NCBI RefSeq assembly: GCF_044542075.1
Contig: NZ_JBITTU010000002.1
Coordinates: forward strand, 62,001-126,000
DNA length: 64,000 nucleotides
Origin: Leeuwenhoekiella sp044542075
GTDB lineage: Bacteria > Bacteroidota > Bacteroidia > Flavobacteriales > Flavobacteriaceae
Direction of reading: 5' to 3'
How positions within the stretch are numbered: the first letter of the stretch is position 1; each line of letters starts with the position of its first letter. The notes below the pieces were generated by a model. It was given only the letters and a program-made list of their open reading frames with translations, was not told the DNA's origin and did not search any database. Below are positions 16,254-25,907 of this stretch, piece after piece. A program made the translations under genes and the position numbers.

Positions 16254-19109
16254 TTATTTTTTTAAAGGCATTTGTAGTTCCAGGTTTTCATCTACAAGCT
16301 GTACCTCAAGTCCCATATCCTGTACTTTTTTAAGCTGTGTTTTTGCATCACCTACAATCACATAAATCAGTTTTGAAGGATCTGCATATTCATTGGCCAA
16401 TGCTTTAATTTCGGGTAGTGTTATGTTTTTTATTGTTTCCTGCTGTTTTAAAATATAATCAGGTTTAAAATTTAGCGTAGCGATTTCATCTAAATAACCC
16501 AATTTAGCTGAAGGGGTTTCAAAGTTACGCGCACCGCTTTTAAGAAAATAGCCTTTAGTAAGCTCAAGGTCATTCTCATTAAAATCTTCGGCATAAGCAT
16601 TCATAATATTACGAACGAGTTGCGTACTTTCTGCAGTTACATTACTTCGTACACCGCTAGAAATCATAAATGGACCCGGTAAGGCAGATCCTTCAAAACG
16701 AGAACGAACCCCATAGGTATATCCTTTAGTTTCGCGTAACATTTGGGTGAGTTCACTAGCAAAGCCACCACCACCCAGACGATAATTCATCATTTGAGCC
16801 GGTAAATAATCGGGATCACTAGCCGCTAATGCCAAATACCCAAAACGCAACTGCGATTGTTTTGCATTAGGTACATCAAGAAAATAGATAATGGGTTTCT
16901 CTATATGCTGATTTATTTGCGGTTTTGAGATGGTAATTTCTTTAGGTTTCCAGTTTTGCAAAACCTTACCTAAAGTAGCCACGATTTTAGCCTTACTCAG
17001 ATTTCCTACAACTTCAACGCGTTTTAGATTAGGAACAAGAGTTGCGTAATAATCTTTTAAATCTTTAAGTTGAAGCGCTTTTACAGATTCTGTAGTTCCT
17101 AAAATATTTTTAGCAAGTATATGATCTTTACCATAGATTGCCTTAGTAAATACCAGATCTGCAATACTCCCGGGATCACCTTTTTGTTGTTCAAGGCGGG
17201 TGAGAATTTTCTTCTTCTCCAATTCAAATTCAGTAGAATCCCAACGGGGTTGAACTAAAATTTCAGAAACCAGGGCCATTGTTTTGTCAAAGTTACGCGC
17301 TAGGGTAATACCGCTTAATGTTGTTGCTTCTTGTCCCGTTCTAACAAAGATAGATGCACCTAATAAATCAAGAGCTTCTTCTAACTCTGCTGTGGTTTTA
17401 GATTGTGTTCCTTTTGTAAGTAATCCTACCGTCAGATTTGCAACACCACTTTTAGTTTCAGGCTCAGTTAATTGACCGCCGTCTATAGTAAATGAAAAAT
17501 TTACAAGAGGTACTTCTGTATTTTCAATACCATAAATTTCAAGTCCGTTCTGCAAGTTATCTGTCCAAACATCAGGAACTTTAAGTTGGGGTGTATTACC
17601 ATATTCTGGCTCTATACTACGATCAAAAGAAGAAAATGTACGTTTATACTCTGCGACAAGTGAAGGATCAAAAGTGTCTTCTGCACCATTTATAATCTGT
17701 TCTTCTTCAACCTCTGCAGGTATACTGTTTGTGAGAGCAAGTGTTACTTCTCCTTTAGGAACAAAGCTGGTCGTTATATAGTTTTTGTTTTTAATATAAG
17801 CTTCATAAACAGCCTTTACATCTTCTGCAGTTACAGACTGAATTTGTTTAAGATCATCATTAATAAAACCGGGATTGCCAGCGAAAATTTGATATTGCGC
17901 AAGCTGAAATCCTTTTCCTAAAACACTATTTAAACCGTTATAAAAACGTGTTTCCTGAGTTGCTTTAATACGTTCTAAGTCTAGTTTAGCTATTCCATTT
18001 TTTTCAAACTCTAAGAATGCTCTTTTAATTCCTAGTTGTACAGAATCAAGATCAATGTCTGCATTTGCCCGTACACTCAATGTGATTTCTCCTGCAAGTT
18101 CAGAACCAGAATAGCGTAAAGAGGGGTTAGAAGCAATTTGCATGCTATCAACTAAAATCGTGTTTAGGGGTGCTTTTTTTCCGTTAGATAAATAATTAGC
18201 TAATACCTCTAATGCATATGAATCTTTAGTGTATTCTGCTGCGGCAGGCCACGTCATAGTAAGCTGCGGAAGTCGTGCAAAGTTATCTTCGTAATAGAGA
18301 TTCTTAGTTTCGGTTAATACAGGGATACGCTTTTCAATAGGCGTTATCTCTTTTCCTTTAGGTATCTCTCCAAAATACTTAGTTATCCATTTTTTTGCTT
18401 CGGCCGTATCAAAGTCTCCGGCTATGGTTAAGGTTACATTGTTAGGAACATACCAGCGATTGTAAAACTCCTTTACATCTGCTAAAGTAGCATTCTGTAA
18501 ATCTTCAAGAGAACCTATTACCTGCCAGTTGTACGGATGGTCTTTTGGATATAAATTTTTATGAATCACATAACTCTGATGTCCGTACGGGCGATTGTCG
18601 TAACTCTGGCGTTTTTCATTTTTAACCACTTGCTTTTCTTTGGCTAAAACCGGCTCGGTAACCGTGTTTATAAAATATCCCAACTTATCTGCTTCTGCCC
18701 AAATCATTTTCTCCAAAGCATCGCTAGGCACCGTCTGAAAATAGTTTGTACGGTCTCTATTTGTAGATCCATTTGCGCCGCTACCGCCTACGCGTGCACT
18801 CATTTTATCAAGGCCGCCTTTTCCCAGGTTTTCAGATTCAAGAAACAGTAGATGTTCAAATAAATGTGCAAAACCTGTACGCCCTTCTTTTTCTCGGGCA
18901 GAACCTACATGAGCTGTTAAAGCCACCGCCACCACAGGATCAGATAGGTCTTTGTGTAATATTACTGTAAGACCATTATCTAAGGTATACGTTTCATAAT
19001 CAACTTTAAATTGGGTTGATTCTTTAGTTTTTGCAGCTTTGGTTTTATTAGTGTCACACGAAGTGACGGCCAAAGCAAACAGGCTTAAACAAATAAGGTA
19101 TTTTTTCAT
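16254..19109 (-). CDS. M16 family zinc metallopeptidase (two-domain lipoprotein)
   Basis: Insulinase-type metallopeptidase in which both halves are fused in one 951-residue chain. Lipobox VTSC with Cys18 anchors it in the envelope. The inverted zinc motif HxxEH is H82-L-F-E85-H86, with a downstream Glu near residue 164 (VKNEKRQ) as third ligand. The second half (about 510-930) repeats the fold without the zinc motif and carries the R/Y-type substrate-clamping region (GGGFASELTQMLRE, YGVRS). Probably degrades peptides in the periplasm. It starts three bases after the end of the MscS-like gene and belongs to the same minus-strand transcript. Confidence 0.93.
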   Translation of the reverse strand: MKKYLICLSLFALAVTSCDTNKTKAAKTKESTQFKVDYETYTLDNGLTVILHKDLSDPVVAVALTAHVGSAREKEGRTGFAHLFEHLLFLESENLGKGGLDKMSARVGGSGANGSTNRDRTNYFQTVPSDALEKMIWAEADKLGYFINTVTEPVLAKEKQVVKNEKRQSYDNRPYGHQSYVIHKNLYPKDHPYNWQVIGSLEDLQNATLADVKEFYNRWYVPNNVTLTIAGDFDTAEAKKWITKYFGEIPKGKEITPIEKRIPVLTETKNLYYEDNFARLPQLTMTWPAAAEYTKDSYALEVLANYLSNGKKAPLNTILVDSMQIASNPSLRYSGSELAGEITLSVRANADIDLDSVQLGIKRAFLEFEKNGIAKLDLERIKATQETRFYNGLNSVLGKGFQLAQYQIFAGNPGFINDDLKQIQSVTAEDVKAVYEAYIKNKNYITTSFVPKGEVTLALTNSIPAEVEEEQIINGAEDTFDPSLVAEYKRTFSSFDRSIEPEYGNTPQLKVPDVWTDNLQNGLEIYGIENTEVPLVNFSFTIDGGQLTEPETKSGVANLTVGLLTKGTQSKTTAELEEALDLLGASIFVRTGQEATTLSGITLARNFDKTMALVSEILVQPRWDSTEFELEKKKILTRLEQQKGDPGSIADLVFTKAIYGKDHILAKNILGTTESVKALQLKDLKDYYATLVPNLKRVEVVGNLSKAKIVATLGKVLQNWKPKEITISKPQINQHIEKPIIYFLDVPNAKQSQLRFGYLALAASDPDYLPAQMMNYRLGGGGFASELTQMLRETKGYTYGVRSRFEGSALPGPFMISSGVRSNVTAESTQLVRNIMNAYAEDFNENDLELTKGYFLKSGARNFETPSAKLGYLDEIATLNFKPDYILKQQETIKNITLPEIKALANEYADPSKLIYVIVGDAKTQLKKVQDMGLEVQLVDENLELQMPLKK

Positions 19110-19112
19110 AAA

Positions 19113-19736
19113 TCAGTCTATAGCAGATTCTTCTCCGGGTCTGTTTTTATTTTCTCTTTCATCTTCAAGTTGCTCCATTTCCTCAAAGTATTCTTCGGGC
19201 TTCATGATGCGCATTGTTTTTTGTGCAACTATGGTATTTGCAAGCGTATAAACATGATTGTCTTTATTCCGCAGATGTAAAAAGAATAAGGTTATATTTT
19301 CTACACGCCCAGACATGGGGAAATCTTTATCTACAATCTCAACATAATCACCAATTTTTAGCGGGTGGTTAAAAAATAAAATTAATCCCGATGTGATATT
19401 GCTCAACAGCGACCATTGTGCAAAAAATGCAACCCCTAAAATTGTAACTACAGAACCAATACCGGCTATTACATCTGCTCCCGATAGCCCCCAGATTACG
19501 GCAAGACAAAATCCAAGAACTACAAAAAACAGGGTGTTTAGTAGTTTAATAGTTATTTGCTTACGAGTAATATCAAAATTAGCACGTAGATAACGCCTCA
19601 CAACGAGTTTAGAAACGGCGTATCTTAATAGTAAAAGTACAGCCAGAAGAATTAAACTCTCCAGTATTTTAAGTTCTAAGGTTGAAAGTATCAAATTAGT
19701 TACGGTAATTATTAGGGTTATTAATGAATAGGGCAT
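19113..19736 (-). CDS. Small MscS-type mechanosensitive channel protein
   Basis: Inner-membrane protein of 207 residues with two to three N-terminal hydrophobic helices (about 5-90), then the MscS pore helix and beta domain (AQWSLLSNITSGLILFFNHPLKIGDYVEI at about 96-124). The tail after residue 180 is charged (EEMEQLEDERENKNRPGEE). Such channels open under hypo-osmotic stress. The start overlaps the end of the upstream M14 gene by 41 bases, in a different frame, so translation is probably coupled. Linkage with peptidases is not obviously functional. Confidence 0.88.
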   Translation of the reverse strand: MPYSLITLIITVTNLILSTLELKILESLILLAVLLLLRYAVSKLVVRRYLRANFDITRKQITIKLLNTLFFVVLGFCLAVIWGLSGADVIAGIGSVVTILGVAFFAQWSLLSNITSGLILFFNHPLKIGDYVEIVDKDFPMSGRVENITLFFLHLRNKDNHVYTLANTIVAQKTMRIMKPEEYFEEMEQLEDERENKNRPGEESAID

Positions 19737-22176
19737 TTACAAAAAATAGTTTTCCATTTTCCCAGAAAGCTCTAAATAGTGGGTCATCTACCATATAAGT
19801 TATTGTACCACGACCTATAGGCTGAACTCCAAAAATTAAGCTGTTTTTTAATTTGCTAAGCGCATTTTTACCTGCAAAGCCAGATGTGTTCACTGGGTCG
19901 TCACCTAAATAGGCCACGTTAAATCCGCTATCAAGCAGTGTGTAAGCATCGTCACCAATTTTTAAACTATAATAGGAGTCACCATAGCCAAATGCCAGCG
20001 GATGGGTCTGGTCTACACTAGTTTTAAAAATACTACCACTAATTAAATTTTTTGAACTTTCCATTTCACGATTTGCATAGGGTATGAGTTTTGCAGCTAA
20101 TGAGTCGGTTTCTTTTTTAGTGTCTGCTTCAGATTCTTTGAGACCAAAACCTTCTTCACCTACAAATGTTTTTAACGCACCATCTATAGCAATGAGGTTT
20201 CCCCCTTTACGAATCCAATTTTTTAAATTTATTAGCGATGATTCAGAAATTTTATAGCGCCCGTTAGGCATCACCAAAACATCATAGTCTGACCAATTTA
20301 TACGGTCTATATCTGCCACATCTATTGAGGTTACAGGATACTGCAATTGTTGTTCAAAAAACTGGCAGGTAGCACCATAACTTAATGAAGATGTTTGTTC
20401 TCCCGTTAAAACAGCCACTTTTACGTTGTTTATTAGTTTAACATCTGGCGAACCAAAATCGGGCCCGGCAGAGGCAAAACTTGTAGTTGCAGGTTTTAAA
20501 ACACGATTGTATTTATTTGCAATTTCGATAAGTGTGTTGTCAAAATCAGTTAGATCTCTGTTATCACTTCTGGTGATAAGTAGAGTTCCCGCAGGATAAT
20601 TTACAGATTCATTTGTAAAGGCTTTTTCAGAATAGCGCACTTTGATAGATGCCTGTATTAATGCACTTAAAAATTTTGCATCAGCCATACTATTCCATTT
20701 TGTAAGATAACCGGCAGCATTTTTTACTGCTACATTTTTTACAGTTGTAGTAGAATTCACAGAACTACTAGCTGCAGATTTTGTGCTGCCTACTGCATTC
20801 AGACCGTAAGCATAGGGCAAACTCCATGCAGTAATATCATAAGTTAATGGGGTTGATAGCGCAGCTTCGGGCTCAAAAAGAACGTGAACCAGTTTTCCTT
20901 TAGGCTGATCTGTAGTTATTTGTATAGCACGTTTGTAATTTAGAGTTTCTTGTTTTCCGGAGGTATAATTGTAACCGGCAGATTTACCTTCACCTGTATA
21001 ATTGTATTTAATCGTGTGAATATCTAATAAATCTGCCAGCGCTTTTAAATGATCTTCTTCACCTGTCACGGTAAAGCTTTTATAAGCTACATTAGAATTG
21101 CTAAAGTATTTAGCAAACTCCAAATTTAATTTTTCAGCATTTGTAGAAGCCATTTCTACTGTAGAAATTCCTGTTGTAAAATGGTGAGCTACGCGATCTA
21201 CTAAAGTAAGAATAGAACCATCAGCCTTTAGTATACCTAGTCCTGCAGCTCCACCTCCGGCTTGCTCGTAAGTCATACCTATAGAACCGTTATAAGTAGG
21301 GTAGGTGTCTCCATAGCTGGGGTATAATAAATCAAAACGTTCACGGGTAAAGAACAACCAGCCATTTTGATCAAAATAGTCGGCGTGATTTGCACCTATT
21401 TGGGTTTGAAAGTCTCTTTGAAATGGGGTGATAATATCGTGAAAAGGCTCTGCCGCTGGTGCAAAATAATAGGGTTCATTTATACCTTGCTCGTGAAAAT
21501 CTACATGTATATGAGGCATCCAGCTGTTGTATACTTTTAATCGCTGGCGGGTTTCAACCTGTGTAGCCCAAGCCCAATCACGATTTAAATCAAAAAGATA
21601 ATGATTTGCTCTTCCGCCCGGCCATGGCTCTTTGTGTTCTGCAGCATCGGGGTTTGTATCGTAAGGTGTAGCTTTTACTTTATTATACCAATTAGCATAA
21701 CGATCTCTTCCATCTGGATTAATACATGGGTCTATTATTACTACCGTATTTGCGAGCCACTCTTTCTTTGCAGTAATTAATTCATATAGCGTAAGCATAG
21801 ATGCTTCTGTACTACTTGCTTCATTACCGTGTACATTATAACTCAGCCAAACTATAGCTTTATCAGCTTTTGCAGTGCCTTCTTGAATACCAGCATTTTT
21901 AAGCTGGTTTGTACGTATGGTTTCAATATTAGCTTGATTTTCTGGTGACGTAACTACGGCATAGGTAAGTGGCCTGCGCTCATTTGTTTTACCATATTCT
22001 TTAAAGGTTACCCAGTCTGAATTTGAAGCGACATAATTAAAATAAGCTACTACATCTGCGTGTCTCGAAAATTGAGTACCTATTTTATAACCAAGAAATT
22101 CTTCAGGAGATTTAATAGTTTGAGAAAAACAGATAGAGGTAATTAAAAAGGAAAGAATAAGTGATTTAATTCTCAT
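19696..22176 (-). CDS. M14 family zinc carboxypeptidase with GATase-like C-terminal domain
   Basis: Secreted 826-residue metallopeptidase. Signal peptide at 1-19 (LILSFLITSICFSQ). The zinc motif HxxE is H116-G-N-E119, with the third His in PHIHVDFHEQG (222-228) and the substrate-side PDGRDRY at 154-160. After the catalytic region there is a domain at about 545-660 (KVAVLTGEQ ... DYDVLVMPNGRYK ... GGNLIAIDG) resembling a class I glutamine amidotransferase/DJ-1 fold. First gene of a minus-strand block with MscS and M16 genes, divergent from bshC. Likely scavenges peptides or cell-wall fragments. Confidence 0.9.
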   Translation of the reverse strand: MRIKSLILSFLITSICFSQTIKSPEEFLGYKIGTQFSRHADVVAYFNYVASNSDWVTFKEYGKTNERRPLTYAVVTSPENQANIETIRTNQLKNAGIQEGTAKADKAIVWLSYNVHGNEASSTEASMLTLYELITAKKEWLANTVVIIDPCINPDGRDRYANWYNKVKATPYDTNPDAAEHKEPWPGGRANHYLFDLNRDWAWATQVETRQRLKVYNSWMPHIHVDFHEQGINEPYYFAPAAEPFHDIITPFQRDFQTQIGANHADYFDQNGWLFFTRERFDLLYPSYGDTYPTYNGSIGMTYEQAGGGAAGLGILKADGSILTLVDRVAHHFTTGISTVEMASTNAEKLNLEFAKYFSNSNVAYKSFTVTGEEDHLKALADLLDIHTIKYNYTGEGKSAGYNYTSGKQETLNYKRAIQITTDQPKGKLVHVLFEPEAALSTPLTYDITAWSLPYAYGLNAVGSTKSAASSSVNSTTTVKNVAVKNAAGYLTKWNSMADAKFLSALIQASIKVRYSEKAFTNESVNYPAGTLLITRSDNRDLTDFDNTLIEIANKYNRVLKPATTSFASAGPDFGSPDVKLINNVKVAVLTGEQTSSLSYGATCQFFEQQLQYPVTSIDVADIDRINWSDYDVLVMPNGRYKISESSLINLKNWIRKGGNLIAIDGALKTFVGEEGFGLKESEADTKKETDSLAAKLIPYANREMESSKNLISGSIFKTSVDQTHPLAFGYGDSYYSLKIGDDAYTLLDSGFNVAYLGDDPVNTSGFAGKNALSKLKNSLIFGVQPIGRGTITYMVDDPLFRAFWENGKLFFVNALFINNPNNYRN

Positions 22177-22243
22177 AAGATCGTAGCATTATTGATTCGT
22201 AAATCTACTAAAATAGATATTAAGTCATATCTTCTAATTAACG

Positions 22244-22251
22244 TAACTTTA
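22244..22251 (+). promoter_or_regulatory. Putative -7 element (TAACTTTA) for bshC
   Basis: One base off TAnnTTTG, 50 bases before the bshC ATG, in the 125-base divergent region shared with the M14 gene. Nothing else clear in this region. Confidence 0.35.
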
Positions 22252-22301
22252 GCGGGCTAAACCCATCGATACCGTTAAATTTGCTCCGTAAATAAAACTC
22301 A

Positions 22302-23906
22302 ATGTCTACTCATTACCTTCCCTATAAAGAAACTGGTTATTTTTCAAAACTTATTTGTGATTATCTCGATGAGCATGAGGCTGTAAGTGACTTCTATTCA
22401 AATTTTCCTACATTGGAAAATTTTGAAAAACAACTCAAAAACAAGCAGTTTTCAACAACAAATAGGGCTGTTCTTGTTTCCTCTTTAAAGCAACAATATG
22501 CGCATTTAGACCTTACAGAATCTGTGAATGGCGCATTAGATTTACTGGGTCAAGAGCAAACTTACACAGTAACTACGGGGCACCAACTTAATCTATTTAC
22601 CGGACCACTTTATTTTTTATATAAAATTATAAGTACGATTTCGCTTTCGCGGAAATTAAAAGAGCAATATCCTACATCAGATTTTGTTCCGGTTTATTGG
22701 ATGGCGACTGAAGATCACGATTTTGATGAGATCAATTATTTTAGATTGCACGGAAAGAAAATTCAATGGAATCGTGAAGACACACAGAATAATGATAAAG
22801 GAGCAGTAGGTTTTTTTAATACTGAAGGTCTTGAGACAATTTTAGAGCTAATATGTGCAGAATTTGGCACTACCAAAATTGCAAAAGAACTTTGTGATTT
22901 ATTTGAGGAGGCTTACATCAAATACAAAAATCTAGCTGATGCTACTCGCTATTTAGCACACAGCCTTTTTGGTGCTTATGGTTTGGTTATAGTAGATGGT
23001 AATGATAGCGGGTTAAAGCGTGTTTTTGCACCTTTTATTAAACAGGAGTTACTCGAGCAGCACGCATTTGAGTTCGTCACAAAACAAGCTGATTCGCTAG
23101 AAAATAAAGGATATCCTGTACAGGTTAATGCTCGGGAAATTAATTTGTTTTACTTATCTAAAAACTCTAGAGAGCGTATAATCGAGAAAGATGGAAGTTT
23201 TTTTGTAAATAATACAGAACTGTCTTTCTCTAGAGAAGAGTTATTGCAAAAACTTGAAGAATCACCGCAAAACTTTAGTCCTAATGTGATTATGCGACCT
23301 TTATATCAAGAGGTTATTCTACCTAATTTAGCATATATAGGTGGAGGCGGAGAGATCGCATATTGGCTAGAGTTAAAGTCGTTTTTTGAAAAAGTAGGTG
23401 TTGAATTTCCTATTTTAATGCTTCGTAACTCAGCTTTGCTAATTACCGAAAAGCAACATCAAAAATTAGCTAAACTTGATTTAACTATAGAAGACGTTTT
23501 CTTGAAACAAAATGATCTTGTAAATAGAAAAATAAGAAAAATATCAAACATAGATGTAGATTTTTCTAAGCAAAAAGAGCATTTGGTCAAGCAATTTGAA
23601 GAGTTATATACTATTGCTAAGCAAACAGATGCATCATTTTTAGGAGCAGTAAAAGCACAGGAAGTAAAACAATTAAAAGGTCTAGATCATTTAGAAAAAC
23701 GATTATTAACTGCTCAAAAGAAAAAGCTAGGAGATCATATACAGCGTTTTACTGCTATTCAGAACGAGTTATTCCCGGCTGAGAATTTACAGGAGCGCGT
23801 AATGAATTTTTCTGAGTTTTATTTAGAATATGGTGAAGCCTTAATTCCAAAGTTGTTTGAGGCTTTAGATCCCTTAGATTTCAGATTTGCAGTAATTACC
23901 CTTTAA
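22302..23906 (+). CDS. bshC: Bacillithiol biosynthesis cysteine-adding enzyme BshC
   Basis: Catalyses, or is required for, addition of cysteine to glucosaminyl-malate, the last step of bacillithiol synthesis; cytoplasmic. The 534-residue length is normal. Hallmark segments are TTGHQLNLFTGPLYFLYK (about 86-103), YWMATEDHDFDEINYF (about 143-158) and GGGEIAYW (about 349-356); a coiled coil lies at about 385-490. The 3' end overlaps the convergent DUF2071 gene by 11 bases. bshA and bshB are not in the window. Confidence 0.95.
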   Translation: MSTHYLPYKETGYFSKLICDYLDEHEAVSDFYSNFPTLENFEKQLKNKQFSTTNRAVLVSSLKQQYAHLDLTESVNGALDLLGQEQTYTVTTGHQLNLFTGPLYFLYKIISTISLSRKLKEQYPTSDFVPVYWMATEDHDFDEINYFRLHGKKIQWNREDTQNNDKGAVGFFNTEGLETILELICAEFGTTKIAKELCDLFEEAYIKYKNLADATRYLAHSLFGAYGLVIVDGNDSGLKRVFAPFIKQELLEQHAFEFVTKQADSLENKGYPVQVNAREINLFYLSKNSRERIIEKDGSFFVNNTELSFSREELLQKLEESPQNFSPNVIMRPLYQEVILPNLAYIGGGGEIAYWLELKSFFEKVGVEFPILMLRNSALLITEKQHQKLAKLDLTIEDVFLKQNDLVNRKIRKISNIDVDFSKQKEHLVKQFEELYTIAKQTDASFLGAVKAQEVKQLKGLDHLEKRLLTAQKKKLGDHIQRFTAIQNELFPAENLQERVMNFSEFYLEYGEALIPKLFEALDPLDFRFAVITL

Positions 23907-24609
23907 GAAGTTTCTTACCCTCAATTGTTATGGCAGAACCATCCATGCACTGTATAGAGTCGGGATCTCGATGCGATAAATCGTCAAATTGATTCCCGTA
24001 AATTGCGCCAAAGTCAAAAAGGACTTCATAGTCTAACACATAATACGATTTCCAAAGTGGGTGTGTAACTTCATACTCCCAGGTCTGACTGTCATTTTTT
24101 TTACTATAACCCCAAAAATGCTCTGTAATAAAACCTGTGATCCCTCCGGATGTGTAAGTTTTTGGTTTAGGTGAAGTAGCTACCTGAAGAAGCTGCCAAT
24201 TATTTTCATAACAAACGCCGTAGCTAAAGAAATTTTCGTCGTTTGTTAAATCGTGCTTGTAGTGCATTTTATAAACACTATATTTTTCGTTATAGAGTGT
24301 ATTGGCAACCCAGGCAATTGCAGGCTTATTAACTATTTCAGAAATAAAAACAGTACCTCTTTTCCAGATTTTTCCATCAAAGTATTTTACATAGAATCGC
24401 AAATTTACCTCCTCAAAACGTTTGTGAAAGGGTATTGTAATTCCTTTTAATTTAACATCATCAAAAAGAAAGCCTACCAGACTTACATAACATTTCTCCT
24501 CATAAAAATCAAGTTCTGTATGAGGTGGTAAATAGGGTTCTAAGATTTTAGGATCTACCGCATAGTTGGCAAAGCACAGTTTTTTCCAAGAAGCGGTTAA
24601 GAAACTCAT
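23896..24609 (-). CDS. DUF2071 (YqjF-like) protein
   Basis: 237-residue member of the DUF2071/YqjF family, related to the acetoacetate decarboxylase-like fold; function not established. The family start FLTASWKKLCFANYAVDPKILEPYLP is clear, with NLRFYVKY near 77 and the aromatic-rich GFITEHFWGY near 160. It begins directly after crtZ (no gap), so it is the last cistron of the carotenoid operon, in the place where lycopene cyclase often sits. Convergent with bshC, overlapping by 11 bases. Confidence 0.83.
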   Translation of the reverse strand: MSFLTASWKKLCFANYAVDPKILEPYLPPHTELDFYEEKCYVSLVGFLFDDVKLKGITIPFHKRFEEVNLRFYVKYFDGKIWKRGTVFISEIVNKPAIAWVANTLYNEKYSVYKMHYKHDLTNDENFFSYGVCYENNWQLLQVATSPKPKTYTSGGITGFITEHFWGYSKKNDSQTWEYEVTHPLWKSYYVLDYEVLFDFGAIYGNQFDDLSHRDPDSIQCMDGSAITIEGKKLLKG

Positions 24610-25059
24610 TTATTTTTTAAAATATTTTAGTGGTGGTACAAGCATTCCAAAACATTCACCATCTCCTTTACCCAGGTGTTTGTGATGTATTTTATGTGCT
24701 CTACGTATTCCTTTTGCATACCAATTATTGGCATTGCGAAAGAGTTTAAACCGCTGGTGAATAAATATATCGTGAATCATAAAGTAGGCAAAACCGTATG
24801 CAAAAATTCCTAAACCTATAGGAAGTCCTATCCATACATTTTCATATTGCCAAAGTAAAAAACAACCTATACTCACGAGAGCATAGAATATGAAGAAAAA
24901 GTCGTTGCGCTCCCACCAGGAGCCGTGATCTTTATGATGGTGATCTCTATGTAATGACCATAAAAAGCCGTGCATCACATATTTGTGTGTTGCCCAGGCC
25001 ATAAATTCCATAATTCCGAAGGTTAGCATAAAAACTAATATCCAAAGAAGTGCTTGCAT
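24610..25059 (-). CDS. crtZ: Beta-carotene hydroxylase (CrtZ)
   Basis: Membrane-bound di-iron hydroxylase that adds 3- and 3'-hydroxyls to beta-carotene to give zeaxanthin. The 149-residue protein has several hydrophobic helices and the family's histidine clusters: HKYVMH near 26-31, HRDHHH near 38-43, HDIFIHQRF near 100 and HKIHHKH near 122-128. It follows crtB with a one-base gap. A fatty acid hydroxylase is the family alternative, but the operon context settles it. Confidence 0.93.
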   Translation of the reverse strand: MQALLWILVFMLTFGIMEFMAWATHKYVMHGFLWSLHRDHHHKDHGSWWERNDFFFIFYALVSIGCFLLWQYENVWIGLPIGLGIFAYGFAYFMIHDIFIHQRFKLFRNANNWYAKGIRRAHKIHHKHLGKGDGECFGMLVPPLKYFKK

Positions 25060-25060
25060 T

Positions 25061-25900
25061 TTAAATAAGGTTTAATCTATATTTTACATAACTACGCGCT
25101 AATAGAGAAGCTTTAACGTAGTTAGGCACACGTATGCGTGCATTTTTTATTTCTAGTGATGGTGTATCTTTTAATTTACTCAACAGTTTTCTGTAGTATC
25201 GATAAGCTGTATAAACACCAAATTTTGCCTCTACAGGGAGTTTACAAATTCCCGATAATCCTTTTGCAAAATCTGCTTCAATATCTGCAATAATTTGCTG
25301 TTTTGAAACTTCGTCAAGCTCATTAAGATTAGTGTTTGGAAAATAAGTACGGCTTAATTCTTCGTGATCTGCTTTTAAATCTCTGAGAAAATTTACTTTT
25401 TGAAACGCAGAACCTAAACTCATTGCAGATTCTTTTAACTCATCATATTTTTTGCGATCTCCCTGAACAAAAACGGTAAGACACATAAGCCCCACAACAT
25501 CTGCAGAACCATATATATAATTTTTGTACTCTTCTTCTGTGAGGTATTTACTCTTACTTAGGTCTAGTCGCATACTACTCATAAAAGAGTCTATGAGATG
25601 TTTTTCAATCTTATATTGATGAAATGTTTTCTGAAAAGAATTTAAAATAGGATTTAGGCTTATTTTATCTTTAAGAGCATATTCCAGATCATTTTCAAAC
25701 CTTGTAAATAAGGTTTGTTTGTCATAATCGTGAAAGGAGTCTACAATCTCGTCGGCAAAACGTACAAAGCCATAAATGTTATGAATGTCTTTTCTAATAC
25801 TGGGCGCAAGCATTCTGGTAGCCGTAGAAAACGACGTACTATACATTTTTGTAACTGTTTGCGAACAGGCTAATGAAACATGGTCAAAAATCTCTTTCAT
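25061..25900 (-). CDS. crtB: Phytoene synthase (CrtB)
   Basis: Condenses two geranylgeranyl diphosphates into phytoene, the committed step of carotenoid synthesis. The 279-residue trans-isoprenyl diphosphate synthase has its two Asp-rich motifs: FADEIVD near 48-54 and FLRDLKADHEE near 171-181, for Mg-diphosphate binding. Seven bases after crtI, ahead of crtZ, in the crtI-crtB-crtZ order common in flavobacteria. Confidence 0.95.
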   Translation of the reverse strand: MKEIFDHVSLACSQTVTKMYSTSFSTATRMLAPSIRKDIHNIYGFVRFADEIVDSFHDYDKQTLFTRFENDLEYALKDKISLNPILNSFQKTFHQYKIEKHLIDSFMSSMRLDLSKSKYLTEEEYKNYIYGSADVVGLMCLTVFVQGDRKKYDELKESAMSLGSAFQKVNFLRDLKADHEELSRTYFPNTNLNELDEVSKQQIIADIEADFAKGLSGICKLPVEAKFGVYTAYRYYRKLLSKLKDTPSLEIKNARIRVPNYVKASLLARSYVKYRLNLI

Positions 25901-25907
25901 TCTTTTC

